From Candidatus Palauibacter rhopaloidicola (lineage in GTDB: Bacteria; Gemmatimonadota; Gemmatimonadetes; Palauibacterales; Palauibacteraceae): DNA of 63,553 nucleotides. Below the pieces are notes generated by a model. That model did no database searches and had not been told where the DNA came from. It saw nothing but the letters and a program-made list of their open reading frames with translations. Of this stretch, positions 8,285 through 17,735 are shown in pieces. The stretch's first letter is position 1; each line of letters begins with the position of its first letter. The DNA lies in assembly GCA_026914155.1 (NCBI GenBank), contig JAPPGH010000028.1:1-63553 (forward strand). The letters run 5' to 3'. The position numbers were made by a program, and so were the translations under genes.

Positions 8285-9475
8285 ATGAACGGCAAGCGAC
8301 GAGTCGCCATCGGTGGCGTGATTTCCGGCGTGGTCATCGCGCTCGCGTGCGGGCAGGCGGCGATGGACGACGCGGGCTCGGCCGACGCGGGGCAGGGCGT
8401 CGAGGCGCCGATGTTCGAGGTGGATCCGTTCTGGCCCAAGCCGCTGCCGGAACACTGGCTGCTCGGCTCCACGATCGGCGTCGGCGTCGACTCCCGCGAC
8501 CATGTCTTCATCATCCATCGTCGCGCCTCCATCGACCCCGGCACCGAACTGGGCGCCGCAGCCGATCCGCCGACCTCGGAGTGCTGCAACCCCGCGCCCG
8601 AAGTGCTCGAGTTCGACCCGGAGGGCAACCTCGTGAACTCGTGGGGAGGCCCTTCCGACGACTACGTGTGGCCCGAGTCGAACCACGGGATCACGATCGA
8701 CCACATGGACAACGTGTGGATCGGCGGCAACGGGGCGAGCGACTCGCACATCCTCAAGTTCTCTCGCGACGGCGAGTTCCTCGCTTCCTACGGGCAGCCG
8801 CAGGTGGGGATGGAGCCCGACAGCCACAGCGAGACGCGCTTCAACCGGGTGGCGGAGGTCGGCTTCGACGCGGAGGCGAACGAAGCCTACGTCGCGGACG
8901 GCTACGGCGGCCGGCGCGTGGCCGTGCTCGACGCTTCGACCGGCGCCTTCAAGCGCTACTGGGGCGCCTACGGCAACGCGCCCGACGACACCCCGCCGCC
9001 CCTCTACGACCCGGACGCGCCCCCCTCGCAGCAGTTCCGGACTCCGGTGCACTGCGCGCAGCCCTCCCTCGACGGTCTCATCTACGTCTGCGACCGCGCG
9101 AGCGACCGCATCCAGGTCTTCCAGCGCGACGGGACGTTCGTGGATGAGGCGATGATCGCGCCCCTGACGCTGGGCGCCGGCTCGACCTGGGACCTCGCCT
9201 TCTCGCGCGATCCCGAGCAGCGGTACATGTACGTCGCCGACGGATCGAACCACCGCGTCTACGTCATGGACCGGGCCTCGCTCGAGGTGCTGACCAGCTT
9301 CGGCGACGGCGGCCGGCAGCCGGGGCAGTTCATCGGCGTGCACAGCATCGCGACGGACTCGCGGGGCAACGTCTACACGACCGAAACGTACGCGGGGAAG
9401 CGGATCCAGAAGTTCGTGTTCATGGGCATGGGCCGCGTGCCGGCCGAACAGGGCCCGCCCTGGCCCGGCGGCTGA
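8285..9475 (+). CDS. Six-bladed beta-propeller lipoprotein, copy 2 (tandem paralogue)
   Basis: 396 residues, aligned end to end with the preceding gene and identical in long stretches (VEAPMFEVDPFWPKPLP, SHSETRFNRVA, TGAFKRYWGAYGNAPDD). Differences cluster around residues 75-95 and in the blade at ~305-315. The lipobox IALAC and a GAGGAGG-type ribosome site are present. The pair probably arose by tandem duplication. Both copies keep an intact signal and full length, so both may be functional. A single transcript is likely given the 41-nt gap. Confidence 0.8.
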   Translation: MNGKRRVAIGGVISGVVIALACGQAAMDDAGSADAGQGVEAPMFEVDPFWPKPLPEHWLLGSTIGVGVDSRDHVFIIHRRASIDPGTELGAAADPPTSECCNPAPEVLEFDPEGNLVNSWGGPSDDYVWPESNHGITIDHMDNVWIGGNGASDSHILKFSRDGEFLASYGQPQVGMEPDSHSETRFNRVAEVGFDAEANEAYVADGYGGRRVAVLDASTGAFKRYWGAYGNAPDDTPPPLYDPDAPPSQQFRTPVHCAQPSLDGLIYVCDRASDRIQVFQRDGTFVDEAMIAPLTLGAGSTWDLAFSRDPEQRYMYVADGSNHRVYVMDRASLEVLTSFGDGGRQPGQFIGVHSIATDSRGNVYTTETYAGKRIQKFVFMGMGRVPAEQGPPWPGG

Positions 9476-9497
9476 GGAGGAAGGTTCGACTGCGCGG

Positions 9498-10745
9498 TCA
9501 GCCGTTCTCCGCGTCGTGCTTGACTCTTTGAAGAATCGCTTGATCGACCACGGAACGAACCGTCGGACAGACCCCTCTCAGCCGGATCGCGTTCGTGAAT
9601 CGCAGCGCGCCGATCCGCACGAAGAGCTTGCCGAGGAACTCGTCGGCAAAGCTGCTGGAAACGATGGATACACCATCGAAATCCACGTTGATCGGGTAGT
9701 TCGGGTACATGGCCATGAGCTTCTCAATCTTCGTGCGGGTCGATCTCCCGGAGAACCTTGACCCCACCGAGTCAGCTTCTTTCCTGACGACAAAGTTGAG
9801 AACGTCGTCGGTCGCGTCTTCGTAGCGAAGCTCGACGTAGTCGGCCGAATCAAGCCGCTCCGGATGCTCGAGAGCGCGCCACAATGCCTCGGGCTCCGAG
9901 TAGTCCAGTCGGACGACCACGAGCGTACCGGTGACGGGGATACTCTCGTCGCGGGCGCCGGTATCTGAACCGATACTGGCGTAACCGGAGTGGATTTCGA
10001 AGTGGCCCGCTCCCACGCTGGAGGCCTGGTGGGTGCCGAACAGACCATGCCCCATTCCCTCAGCGGTGCTGGTGACTCCGCGCTCGATCGAAAGTTCAAG
10101 AGCTTTAGCGTCGGATATCCTGGGCATCGTCGTTCTCATCGCACGTGGGATTCCCCGTCCCCCATCGGCGACGACGAACTCCAGTTGCTGCCTTGCCGGA
10201 TACTGACTCAGCTGAACAAGTCCGCCTTGGGAACAATCCGCATGCCGAAGCACGTTGTCCACAACCTCGAACACCGTCCATCCGAAAGCAGCCAAGTCCC
10301 GCTTCGTCAGTTCGGCCGAGGAAGAAAGCACCGCGTCATTGATTTGAGATACGATCTCCTCCTGCTCATCCGGGGACATAAACCGCCGCGCCGGAAGAAC
10401 GTCGGTGGGTTGCCACGTCGATCTCTCGAACTTCCCGGGAGTGGCCAGGTGCGCCCAGTTGGCGTTGGTAAACAGGCGTCTCAGCTTACCCTCGGCGGGA
10501 CGAATCAAAGTGAAGTCTACATCCAGTTCGTCCCGCAGCCGTGCGCATGTCGCCAGCACCGCGAGCATCGGGCCGGGGAACGCGAGCTTGGCGTCAGAGA
10601 AATCCAGCTTAACAGCCGTAAATCCCTTGACTTGCGTAGCTTGGTGCATTGCCGCGAGGACAACCCGGAACGAACCGAGGACGAGGTCGCCAGCGATCCG
10701 AATGTGACCGCCTTCGCGCTCAACATGGAGGCTGCCGGGATTCAT
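9498..10745 (-). CDS. STAS-HATPase-STAS(DUF4325-like) regulatory protein
   Basis: 415 residues in three parts. Residues ~5-110 look STAS-like (AVKLDFSDAKLAFPGPML). Residues ~125-280 form a GHKL ATPase: N box FEVVDNVLRHA (159-169), G1 VADGGRGIP (192-200), G2 EGMGHGLFG (229-237) and GTLVVVRL (273-280). Residues ~300-410 match the STAS-like DUF4325 pattern (INVDFDGVSIVSSSFADEF). No H-box is visible, so it resembles anti-sigma-type or histidine-kinase-like ATPases rather than a sensor kinase. The two 60-base lines I counted are 58-60 % G+C, below the neighbours (~68 %), which suggests transfer. It has no co-oriented neighbour and stands alone. Target and trigger are unknown. Confidence 0.75.
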   Translation of the reverse strand: MNPGSLHVEREGGHIRIAGDLVLGSFRVVLAAMHQATQVKGFTAVKLDFSDAKLAFPGPMLAVLATCARLRDELDVDFTLIRPAEGKLRRLFTNANWAHLATPGKFERSTWQPTDVLPARRFMSPDEQEEIVSQINDAVLSSSAELTKRDLAAFGWTVFEVVDNVLRHADCSQGGLVQLSQYPARQQLEFVVADGGRGIPRAMRTTMPRISDAKALELSIERGVTSTAEGMGHGLFGTHQASSVGAGHFEIHSGYASIGSDTGARDESIPVTGTLVVVRLDYSEPEALWRALEHPERLDSADYVELRYEDATDDVLNFVVRKEADSVGSRFSGRSTRTKIEKLMAMYPNYPINVDFDGVSIVSSSFADEFLGKLFVRIGALRFTNAIRLRGVCPTVRSVVDQAILQRVKHDAENG

Positions 10746-10819
10746 CGTACTCGCCTCGTGGAGTAGGTGCGCTTTGGGCCGCCAATGCTACCGTTGGCAG
10801 ACATATCCAACAAGCTTGA

Positions 10820-13399
10820 CTAGGAGACCTGCAGGCGCGCGTACAGGTAGCGGCCGTTGAAGCCCATCGCCGAGAACGAGCGGTAGGGGAAGATTCCGCC
10901 GAACGCGTCCACCCGCGCCGGGAATGAATCGAAGAGGTTCTCGGCGCCGACCGTGAGCCGCCACCCTCGCGCCACGTCGACGTGGACTCCCGCATCGAAG
11001 GTGACCTTCGGATCGAGGAGCCGGATCCTGTGCGGGTGCTCTCCGGAGCCGAGCGCCCGCAGTTCCTCCTGCGCCCCGTAGACGTTCGCCCCGAGGCCGG
11101 CCTCGAACGCGCCGCTCGTGAAGCTCGTCGTGAACCTGCCGCGCCAGTCCGGGCGCCCCTCCTCGAGGAAGTAGACGTCGAACCCGTTGTAGATCCTGAA
11201 CGATTCGTCCCGCAGCGCCTCGTTCTCCTTCGCGCAGGCCGCGATGTCGCCGTCGGGGCAGTGCGCGCGCACCTGGCCCCAGCCCGCGGAGGCCCCGAGT
11301 TCGAGGCGTGAGGCGTCCCCGAGCCGCCGCCCCCATGTGAGCCCCGCTTCGATGCCGTACGACCGCAGGTCGATCGCGTTGGAGAAGAAACGGACCGATT
11401 CCGCCGCGAAGTCCGCCAGCAGGTGATCGACCAGGCCGCTGGCGCCCTCCGCCAAGGGGTTGGAGAGGAGGATGGCGTCGTCGACCTCCGTCGCGTAGCC
11501 GTCGACCGTGAAGTGCAGGCCGTCGGCCGGAGCGAGCGCGAACCCCGCGCTGACGGAGCGCGACTTCTCCCCCCGGAGAGGAGACGCGCCGACCGCCCGG
11601 GCTTCCGGTGCGTCCACCGAGTACGTGCCCGCCTCGAACGGGGCGATCGCGCCCGGCTCGTCCGGGTCCGCGCGGCGCCCCGCCGTGACGTGTCCGTAGC
11701 GGGACTGGCTCAGCGCGGGCGGGCGGAACCCGGTGGACGCGCTCGCCCGGAAGACGGCGGCCCCGGAGAGGGCCAGGCGCAGCCCGAGCTTCCCGGTCAG
11801 CGCGCCGCCGACACCGCTGCCGATATCGCTGCCGATATCGCTGAAGCGTTCGTAGCGTCCCGTCGCGGAGAGCAGGAGCGGCCGCAGGAGAGGCGCGTCG
11901 ACGCCACCGTGGAGGCTGAAGCTCGACCGGTACCAGGTCCCGGCCTCCTCCGGCCGGAAGCCGGTGAAGCGCTGGGAGCCCGCCGCCGCCACGCCGCCGC
12001 TCTGGGTCGGGTGGAAGCCGTCGACCCTCGACGCGGGTTCCCCCGCCAGGATCCGGTAGCCGTCGAGGCGGAACGTCCCCCCGAGCGCGACGCGTACCGG
12101 CCCCGCGCCGAGTCCCGTCTCGACCCGGCGCCCGACGTCCGCGTTCGCGAGCAACTGGTGGTTCTCGAGCGCGCCCGTGGAGAACCGGGTCCGGTTCGGA
12201 ATCCCCGGGTCGTCCGCGGTCCCCGGGATCCCGTCCGCGCCGGGCGCGCACGCCGCTTCGAGGCAAGGCCCGAGCGACGGGTTGAGCGTGTCGAACAGGT
12301 CGGTGTCGATCCGGTTCGAGCCGTACTGGGTGCTCAGATCCCAACTCCAGCCGGCCCCCGCGTCTGCCTCGGAGTTGGCCCCTGGGCCGGCCTCGGGGCG
12401 ACGCCGGAAGCCGGTGACGAGAGACACGTCGCGGGTGGCGGCGTCGAAGCGCGGCAGAAAGCCGAGCGGATGGATCGCGGGCCAGTTGCGGTCGTCCATC
12501 GAGCGGACGAAAAAGCCCGCGTGCCGGTCCCGGCGCCGGCTGTAGCCTCCGAAGGCGTAGAGTTCGGCGCCGCCGGGGTCGTCGCCCCCCGCCGCGAGGG
12601 GGAGTTCGAAGTTGGCGAACACCATGACGTTCGAGGACTCGCCGTCTCCCCACAGGTGGTTCGGCTGCGCCACCTCGTTGTGCTTGCGGATGACGAGACC
12701 CCCGTCAACGAAGTCCGCGTCCCCGGGGAGGATCTGGTCGCGGCCGTCGGCCCCCGCGCGGTTCGTCGGTTCCCGCTGGCTGAACGCGCCGGTGAGGTTC
12801 AGGACGCCGCGCCGGCCGATGCCCGTTCCCCAGGTCCCCGAGAAGTCGTAGCGAAGCCCGTCGTCATCCCATTCGTCCGGGAAGTGGTGGCCGACGGAGG
12901 CGATGAACTCGGGCGCCGAGACCGTGTTCCGGAGCCGCAGGTCGATGACCCCGGCGATCGCGTCGGCACCGTGCCGCGTCGTGCCCCCGCCGCGCGCGAC
13001 CTCCACCCGGTCGATCGCCTGAAGCGGGAAGGCGTTCATGTCCACGCCGCTCGCGCCCGTAAAGGCGCCGGCGCCCAGCGTGTGCACGACCGCCGTGGCG
13101 TGGCGGCGCTTCCCGTTCACGAGGACGAGCGTGTGGTCCGCCGACAGCCCCCGCAGTTGAAAGGGCCGAACGCCCGACGTCAGATCCGCGACCTGCCGGC
13201 GCGGGAAGTAGGCGGAAGGCAGGAGTTCGCCGAGGGCCGAAGCGAGTTCCGCCTGTCCGGTCTCGAGAAGCTCCGCCCGCGAGACAACTTCGAGGGTGTC
13301 CGGGGGCGCCCGATCCGGCGGGCCGGTCTGCGCCTCGGCGGCCCGAGGCGCGACGGCGGAGCAGATCGCCGCGCCGGCGAGGAGCAGCGTGTTGGTCAT
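10820..13399 (-). CDS. TonB-dependent receptor
   Basis: 859 residues with a signal peptide (LLLAGAAICSAVAPRAAEAQ). The plug domain includes PFQLRGLSADHTLVLVNGKR and GGGTTRHGADAIAGVIDLRL, and a long 22-strand-type barrel ends in a beta strand (GRYLYARLQVS). It is an outer-membrane transporter using TonB energy; the ligand cannot be told from sequence. DEPGAIAPFEAGTYSVDAPE and EGASGLVDHLL are typical of large receptors of the Cir/BtuB-like group. A 12-bp tandem repeat at 11816-11839 encodes the SDIG repeat in one strand. It is divergent from the sortilin-like gene across a 155-bp gap. Confidence 0.85.
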   Translation of the reverse strand: MTNTLLLAGAAICSAVAPRAAEAQTGPPDRAPPDTLEVVSRAELLETGQAELASALGELLPSAYFPRRQVADLTSGVRPFQLRGLSADHTLVLVNGKRRHATAVVHTLGAGAFTGASGVDMNAFPLQAIDRVEVARGGGTTRHGADAIAGVIDLRLRNTVSAPEFIASVGHHFPDEWDDDGLRYDFSGTWGTGIGRRGVLNLTGAFSQREPTNRAGADGRDQILPGDADFVDGGLVIRKHNEVAQPNHLWGDGESSNVMVFANFELPLAAGGDDPGGAELYAFGGYSRRRDRHAGFFVRSMDDRNWPAIHPLGFLPRFDAATRDVSLVTGFRRRPEAGPGANSEADAGAGWSWDLSTQYGSNRIDTDLFDTLNPSLGPCLEAACAPGADGIPGTADDPGIPNRTRFSTGALENHQLLANADVGRRVETGLGAGPVRVALGGTFRLDGYRILAGEPASRVDGFHPTQSGGVAAAGSQRFTGFRPEEAGTWYRSSFSLHGGVDAPLLRPLLLSATGRYERFSDIGSDIGSGVGGALTGKLGLRLALSGAAVFRASASTGFRPPALSQSRYGHVTAGRRADPDEPGAIAPFEAGTYSVDAPEARAVGASPLRGEKSRSVSAGFALAPADGLHFTVDGYATEVDDAILLSNPLAEGASGLVDHLLADFAAESVRFFSNAIDLRSYGIEAGLTWGRRLGDASRLELGASAGWGQVRAHCPDGDIAACAKENEALRDESFRIYNGFDVYFLEEGRPDWRGRFTTSFTSGAFEAGLGANVYGAQEELRALGSGEHPHRIRLLDPKVTFDAGVHVDVARGWRLTVGAENLFDSFPARVDAFGGIFPYRSFSAMGFNGRYLYARLQVS
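11816..11839. repeat. 12-bp in-frame tandem duplication in the TonB receptor
   Basis: GCTGCCGATATC occurs twice in direct succession and is followed by a partial third copy. On the minus strand it encodes the SDIGSDIG stretch of the barrel. It keeps the frame. Confidence 0.7.
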
Positions 13400-13554
13400 C
13401 CCGCATGTTCACACGCGCCTGCGCCGGGCGCCAACACGCGGCCTCCGACCCGGGCGGCGGCGCCACCCACGCCCCCGCGCTGTACGGCGCGCGGGCGGAG
13501 CGCAAGATTCGATGCTCGGCCGCACCGGACGACTCCCGAAGGATACGGCAACCC

Positions 13555-16500
13555 GTGGCAGAATCCCGCATCGCCCGACCCCGACCGACGACCCCGACCG
13601 CACGGACCCCGATCGCACGGACCCCGATCGCACGGACCCTGCTTGCGCTGGCGCTGCTCGGCACTTCCGCGCCGGCGGGCGCGCACGCCCAGCCCGTCGA
13701 CGACGCATGGCTCGATCTCCTCGAGTGGCGCTCGATCGGGCCCACCCGCGGCGGCCGGGTGCTCGGCGTGGCCGGCCACCCCACGAACGACCTCGTCTTC
13801 TTTCAGGGCGTCGCCGGCGGCGGCGTCTGGAAGACCGAGGACGGCGGGACGAACTGGCGGAACGTCTCGGACGGCTATTTCGGCACGGGCTCCGTCGGGG
13901 CCGTCGAGGTCAGCCGCTCCCATCCCGACATCGTCTACGTCGGCATGGGCGAGACGTGCATCCGCGGCAACGCCACGCACGGCGACGGCGTCTACCGCTC
14001 CGACGACGGGGGCGCGAGCTGGCGGCGCCTCGGGCTCGAGGAGACGCTCCAGGTCGCCCGCGTGCGCGTCCATCCGGAGAACCCGGACATCGTTTGGGTG
14101 GCCGCGCTCGGCGACGCGTGGGGCGCGAGCGAGGCGCGCGGCGTCTACCGCACGCACAACGGCGGCGCGACCTGGGAGAAGGTCCTGTACCGCGACGAGA
14201 ACTCGGGCGCGATCGACCTCGTCCTCGACCCCGCGAACCCCGACATCCTGTACGCGTCGCTCCTGGAACTGAGGCGCTTCCCGTGGGGCTTCCGCAGCGC
14301 GGGCCCGGGCACCGGCCTCTTCAAGAGCACGGACGGCGGCGACACCTGGACCGAGCTGACCGGCAACCCCGGCCTCCCGTCCGGCCTCAAGGGACGGATC
14401 GGGATCGCCGTCTCGCCGCGGAACTCCAGCCGCCTGTGGGCGATCATCGACGCGGCGCGCGGAGCGAAGGGGATCTTCCGCTCCGATGACGCGGGGGAGA
14501 CGTGGACGCGCGTCAACGAAGACGCCAACCTCCTGCAGCGCCCGTGGTACTACCACCACATCGTCGCGGATCCCGGCGACGAGAACACCGTCTTCGTGCT
14601 CAACGTCTTCCTCTGGAAGTCGACGGACGGGGGCGAGACCTTCGAGCGCGTGTTCACGCCGCACCCGGACCACCACGACCTGTGGATCGATCCTGCGAAT
14701 CCCCGGCGGATGGTCAACGGCAGCGACGGCGGCGCCGCGGTGAGCTTCGACGGCGGCCTCTCGTGGTCGAGTCTCCTCAACCAGGCGACGGCGCAGATGT
14801 ACCATGTGACGGCCGACCACCAGACGCCGTACCGGCTCTACGCCTCCCAGCAGGACAATACGTCGATCTCCGTCCCGGTCCGCTCGGATTTCGGCCGCAT
14901 CAGCATCGAGGACTGGTACACCGTGGGCGGAGGCGAGGACGGCTACATCGCGGTGAACACGGAGGACCCGAACATCGTCTACGCGGGGGACCACCACTGG
15001 GTGTACCGGTACGACCACCGCAACCGGCAGGTGCGGGACATCTCCCCGAACCCCGAGACGCACTACGGCTGGGGTTCGGCGGACATCAACTACCGGTTCT
15101 GGTGGACGTACCCGGTGATGACGTCGCCCCACGATCCGGACATCCTCTACGTGACCTCGCAGCACGTCCACCGGACGACGGACGAGGGCCACAGCTGGGA
15201 GGTCATCAGCCCCGACCTCACGCGCGCCGACCCGCGGACGCTGGAGCCCACGCCCGCGTACGAGAACGAGGAAACGGGGGAATACTGGGGGCCGATCACG
15301 CGGGAGGCGTACGGTCCCGAGTGGTACGCGACGATCTTCGCGTTCGCCGAATCGCCGCTCGAGCCGGGCCTCCTGTGGGCGGGCTCGGATGACGGATACA
15401 TCCACGTGTCGCGCGATGGCGGCGCGAATTGGGAGGACGTGACGATCCCGGATCTGCCCGAGTTCGCGCTGATCTCCATCCTCGAGCCTTCGCTGCACGA
15501 CCCCGCGACGGCCTACGTCGCCGCCACGCGGTACAAGCTCTCCGACCATGCCCCGTACCTGTACCGGACCACGGACTACGGAGAGACGTGGACGCGGATC
15601 GTGGAGGGGATTCCGGACAACGACTTCACGCGCGTCATCCGGGAGGATCCGGGCCGGGCCGGACTCCTGTACGCCGGCACCGAACGCACGGTCCACGTTT
15701 CGTTCGACGCCGGGGATTCCTGGCAGCCGCTGAGCCTCAACCTGCCGGTCGTCCCGATCCACGACCTCGTGCTCCGGGGCGGGGACCTCGCAGCGGCCAC
15801 GCACGGGCGCTCGTTCTGGGTCCTGGACAACGTGGATCTGCTCCATCAGCTCGCGGCCGGGGAAGCGGCGGGCGAGCCGAGGCTTTTCCGTCCGCCGACC
15901 ACGACCCGCTTCAACCCGGGCGCCTCGCCCGCCGCCCTGTTCTCGGCCATGGGCCGGCCGGGCGCGGGCGATCCGGCCGGCGCGAACCCGCCGGCCGGCG
16001 TCGTCATCCCGTACCTCCTGCCGGAGGCCGTGCCGGGCGGGATCACGCTGCGGATCCGTGAAGGAGAAGCGCTGATCCGCGAGTTCTCGAGCGAAGCGGC
16101 GGCGGCGCCGGCGGGGATGGACTTCTTCGGCGGCGGCGGGGGCGGGGCGACGCTCTCGGCCGATGCCGGCGCGCACACCTTCGCGTGGGATCTGCGCGTC
16201 GAGCCGGCCGACGTGCTCGACGGGGCCGTCTTCCAGGGAAGCGCCCAGGGCCCTCGCGTGCCGCCCGGGGACTACACCGTCGAACTCGATCTCGGCGACC
16301 GCACCCTCGCGCAGCCGTTCACGGTCGTGCGCGACCCGAGGGTGGAAGTGACGGACGACGAACTGCGTGCACAGTTCGAGTTCCTGCTCGAAGCGAGGGA
16401 CCGGCTGACCGAGACGATGGAACTTGTGGCGAGGATCCGCGACCTGCGGACCCGGGCCGAGCAGGCCGTGGAGCGCGGCGGGGGCGGCGACCGCCTGCGG

Positions 16501-16776
16501 GCCGCGCTCTCGGAATTGAACGGCGAACTCTACCCCGTCGAGGAACGCCTCGTGCAGTACCGGGCGCGCGCCGGCCAGGACCTCATCGCGAATCCCACCG
16601 CGATCGACAGCAAGCTGGCGCGGCTGATGGGATTCGCATCGATGGGAGACGGTCCACCCACGCAGGGACAACTGGACCTGCTGGCCCGGCTCGCCGCCGG
16701 CATCGAGGAGCGCGCGGCGGCGGTGGACGAGATCGAGCGGACGACGTGGACGGATCTCGTGCGGCTCGTGCCCTGA
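13555..16776 (+). CDS. Sortilin/VPS10-like beta-propeller exported protein
   Basis: About 1073 residues from the GTG at 13555, which places a signal sequence (RTLLALALLGTSAPAGAHA) at the N-terminus. The frame is open to 13405, but that part is not protein-like. Residues 60-780 carry many BNR/sortilin-type repeats with the S-x-D-x-G-x-T-W signature (STDGGDTWTEL, SDDAGETWTRV, SRDGGANWEDV, TTDYGETWTRI). The C-terminal third has an Ig-like/FlgD-like stretch (AGAHTFAWDLRVEP) and an alpha-helical end. Such proteins are often mislabelled glycosyl hydrolase; no hydrolytic residues are evident. Likely location is periplasm or cell surface. The n-region was lengthened by a 15-bp tandem repeat. Confidence 0.8.
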   Translation: MAESRIARPRPTTPTARTPIARTPIARTLLALALLGTSAPAGAHAQPVDDAWLDLLEWRSIGPTRGGRVLGVAGHPTNDLVFFQGVAGGGVWKTEDGGTNWRNVSDGYFGTGSVGAVEVSRSHPDIVYVGMGETCIRGNATHGDGVYRSDDGGASWRRLGLEETLQVARVRVHPENPDIVWVAALGDAWGASEARGVYRTHNGGATWEKVLYRDENSGAIDLVLDPANPDILYASLLELRRFPWGFRSAGPGTGLFKSTDGGDTWTELTGNPGLPSGLKGRIGIAVSPRNSSRLWAIIDAARGAKGIFRSDDAGETWTRVNEDANLLQRPWYYHHIVADPGDENTVFVLNVFLWKSTDGGETFERVFTPHPDHHDLWIDPANPRRMVNGSDGGAAVSFDGGLSWSSLLNQATAQMYHVTADHQTPYRLYASQQDNTSISVPVRSDFGRISIEDWYTVGGGEDGYIAVNTEDPNIVYAGDHHWVYRYDHRNRQVRDISPNPETHYGWGSADINYRFWWTYPVMTSPHDPDILYVTSQHVHRTTDEGHSWEVISPDLTRADPRTLEPTPAYENEETGEYWGPITREAYGPEWYATIFAFAESPLEPGLLWAGSDDGYIHVSRDGGANWEDVTIPDLPEFALISILEPSLHDPATAYVAATRYKLSDHAPYLYRTTDYGETWTRIVEGIPDNDFTRVIREDPGRAGLLYAGTERTVHVSFDAGDSWQPLSLNLPVVPIHDLVLRGGDLAAATHGRSFWVLDNVDLLHQLAAGEAAGEPRLFRPPTTTRFNPGASPAALFSAMGRPGAGDPAGANPPAGVVIPYLLPEAVPGGITLRIREGEALIREFSSEAAAAPAGMDFFGGGGGGATLSADAGAHTFAWDLRVEPADVLDGAVFQGSAQGPRVPPGDYTVELDLGDRTLAQPFTVVRDPRVEVTDDELRAQFEFLLEARDRLTETMELVARIRDLRTRAEQAVERGGGGDRLRAALSELNGELYPVEERLVQYRARAGQDLIANPTAIDSKLARLMGFASMGDGPPTQGQLDLLARLAAGIEERAAAVDEIERTTWTDLVRLVP
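13599..13640. repeat. 15-bp tandem repeat in a signal peptide
   Basis: CGCACGGACCCCGAT is repeated 2.8 times and encodes RTPIA units in the n-region of the sortilin-like protein's signal peptide. The period is a multiple of three, so expansion keeps the frame. Confidence 0.75.
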
Positions 16777-16814
16777 GCCGCACGAGGGTGCCGCGATGAG
16801 CTGCCAGCGAGCTG

Positions 16815-17600
16815 CTAGCGGTCTCGCGTCGTAATGGCGATCGCGCCGACGAAGCCGTCTCCGCCGTAGCGCGCGGACGCCTCGGTCCGCGTCAGGATCT
16901 CGATCCGGCTGATCTCATCGATCGACAGGTCGCGGATCGCCCCGATCGCGTCGGGTTCCCGCCGCTCGTTGATCCTCAACTGGACGGACTGCATCGAGCC
17001 GGCGCGGGCACTCGACGTCGCCGCCATGAGCAGGATCACCTCTCCCACGCCGCTCACGCGCTCGAACCTCAGAAGCTGGTGCCTCCGCAGCAGGTCGTAC
17101 ACGCTCATCTCGGGCAGGTCGAGGAGATCGTCGCCGCGGATGATCTCGGAGCTGAACGCCCGCCCGGAGCCCCCGCTCCCCCCTCCCGCGAGCGATCCGA
17201 CCTCTTCCCTCACGTCGGGCTCGCCTGTGAGCGAGATGAACAGGTCCTGCTGGGCGAGCGGCGCCGCCGTCGCGTAGGGGACAGCCTCGCCGCGCCGGTC
17301 CCCGAGGAGGGCCCGCAGCGAGACCTCCATGTCCTTCGGCAGACCGCACAGGATGTAGAGGCCTTCCAGGTTGGTCTGGACTTCGATGCGCTGCCTGGCA
17401 TCGTCCTGCACCCAACTGGCGGCGACGGTCGCGCCGGGAACGACGGTTTGCGCCTCGGGATCCGTCAGGTAGCCCACGACGGCCGCCTGCGTCGCTTCGT
17501 CGCGGCCGGGACAGAAATCGGCGAACGACTGGGCCGCCGCCGTGTTCGCGATGACCAGAAACAGGACAGGCCCCGGAAGGCGCAGGAACAGGTGCCGCAT
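16815..17600 (-). CDS. Carboxypeptidase-regulatory-like plus TonB-plug-like protein without barrel
   Basis: 261 residues. The signal peptide (LPGPVLFLVIANTAAAQS) is followed by a CarboxypepD_reg-like domain at ~38-120 (GATVAASW, NLEGLYILCGLPKDMEVSLRA). A plug-like domain at ~165-261 ends in ISRIEILTRTEASARYGGDG then FVGAIAITTR, matching the end of a TonB-dependent plug. A normal receptor would continue with ~500-700 barrel residues, but here the stop follows the plug directly. It may be a periplasmic partner of a TonB system, or a truncated receptor. The frame is clean and an AGGAGAG Shine-Dalgarno precedes the ATG, which favours a functional short protein. It is convergent with the sortilin-like gene. 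Confidence 0.7.
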   Translation of the reverse strand: MRHLFLRLPGPVLFLVIANTAAAQSFADFCPGRDEATQAAVVGYLTDPEAQTVVPGATVAASWVQDDARQRIEVQTNLEGLYILCGLPKDMEVSLRALLGDRRGEAVPYATAAPLAQQDLFISLTGEPDVREEVGSLAGGGSGGSGRAFSSEIIRGDDLLDLPEMSVYDLLRRHQLLRFERVSGVGEVILLMAATSSARAGSMQSVQLRINERREPDAIGAIRDLSIDEISRIEILTRTEASARYGGDGFVGAIAITTRDR

Positions 17601-17735
17601 GTCGATCTCTCTCCTCTTCGATGGCGGTGCGAGCGACCCACCGACCTTTTAGGATACTCCCGGTCCGATTCGTGTTTAGTTCGCCCCTACCCCGCAACAT
17701 GCCGTGGGTGCCGCCCCGGGCGCACGGAGGAACCG

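Noticed and set aside
11423..14272. Long plus-strand open frame across the TonB receptor
   Set aside because: Antisense of a convincing receptor gene; composition only.
13396..16671. Very long open frame on the minus strand opposite the sortilin-like gene
   Set aside because: It mirrors the plus-strand gene, lacks domains, and is Arg/Gly/Pro/Val-rich as expected from antisense of a high-GC gene.
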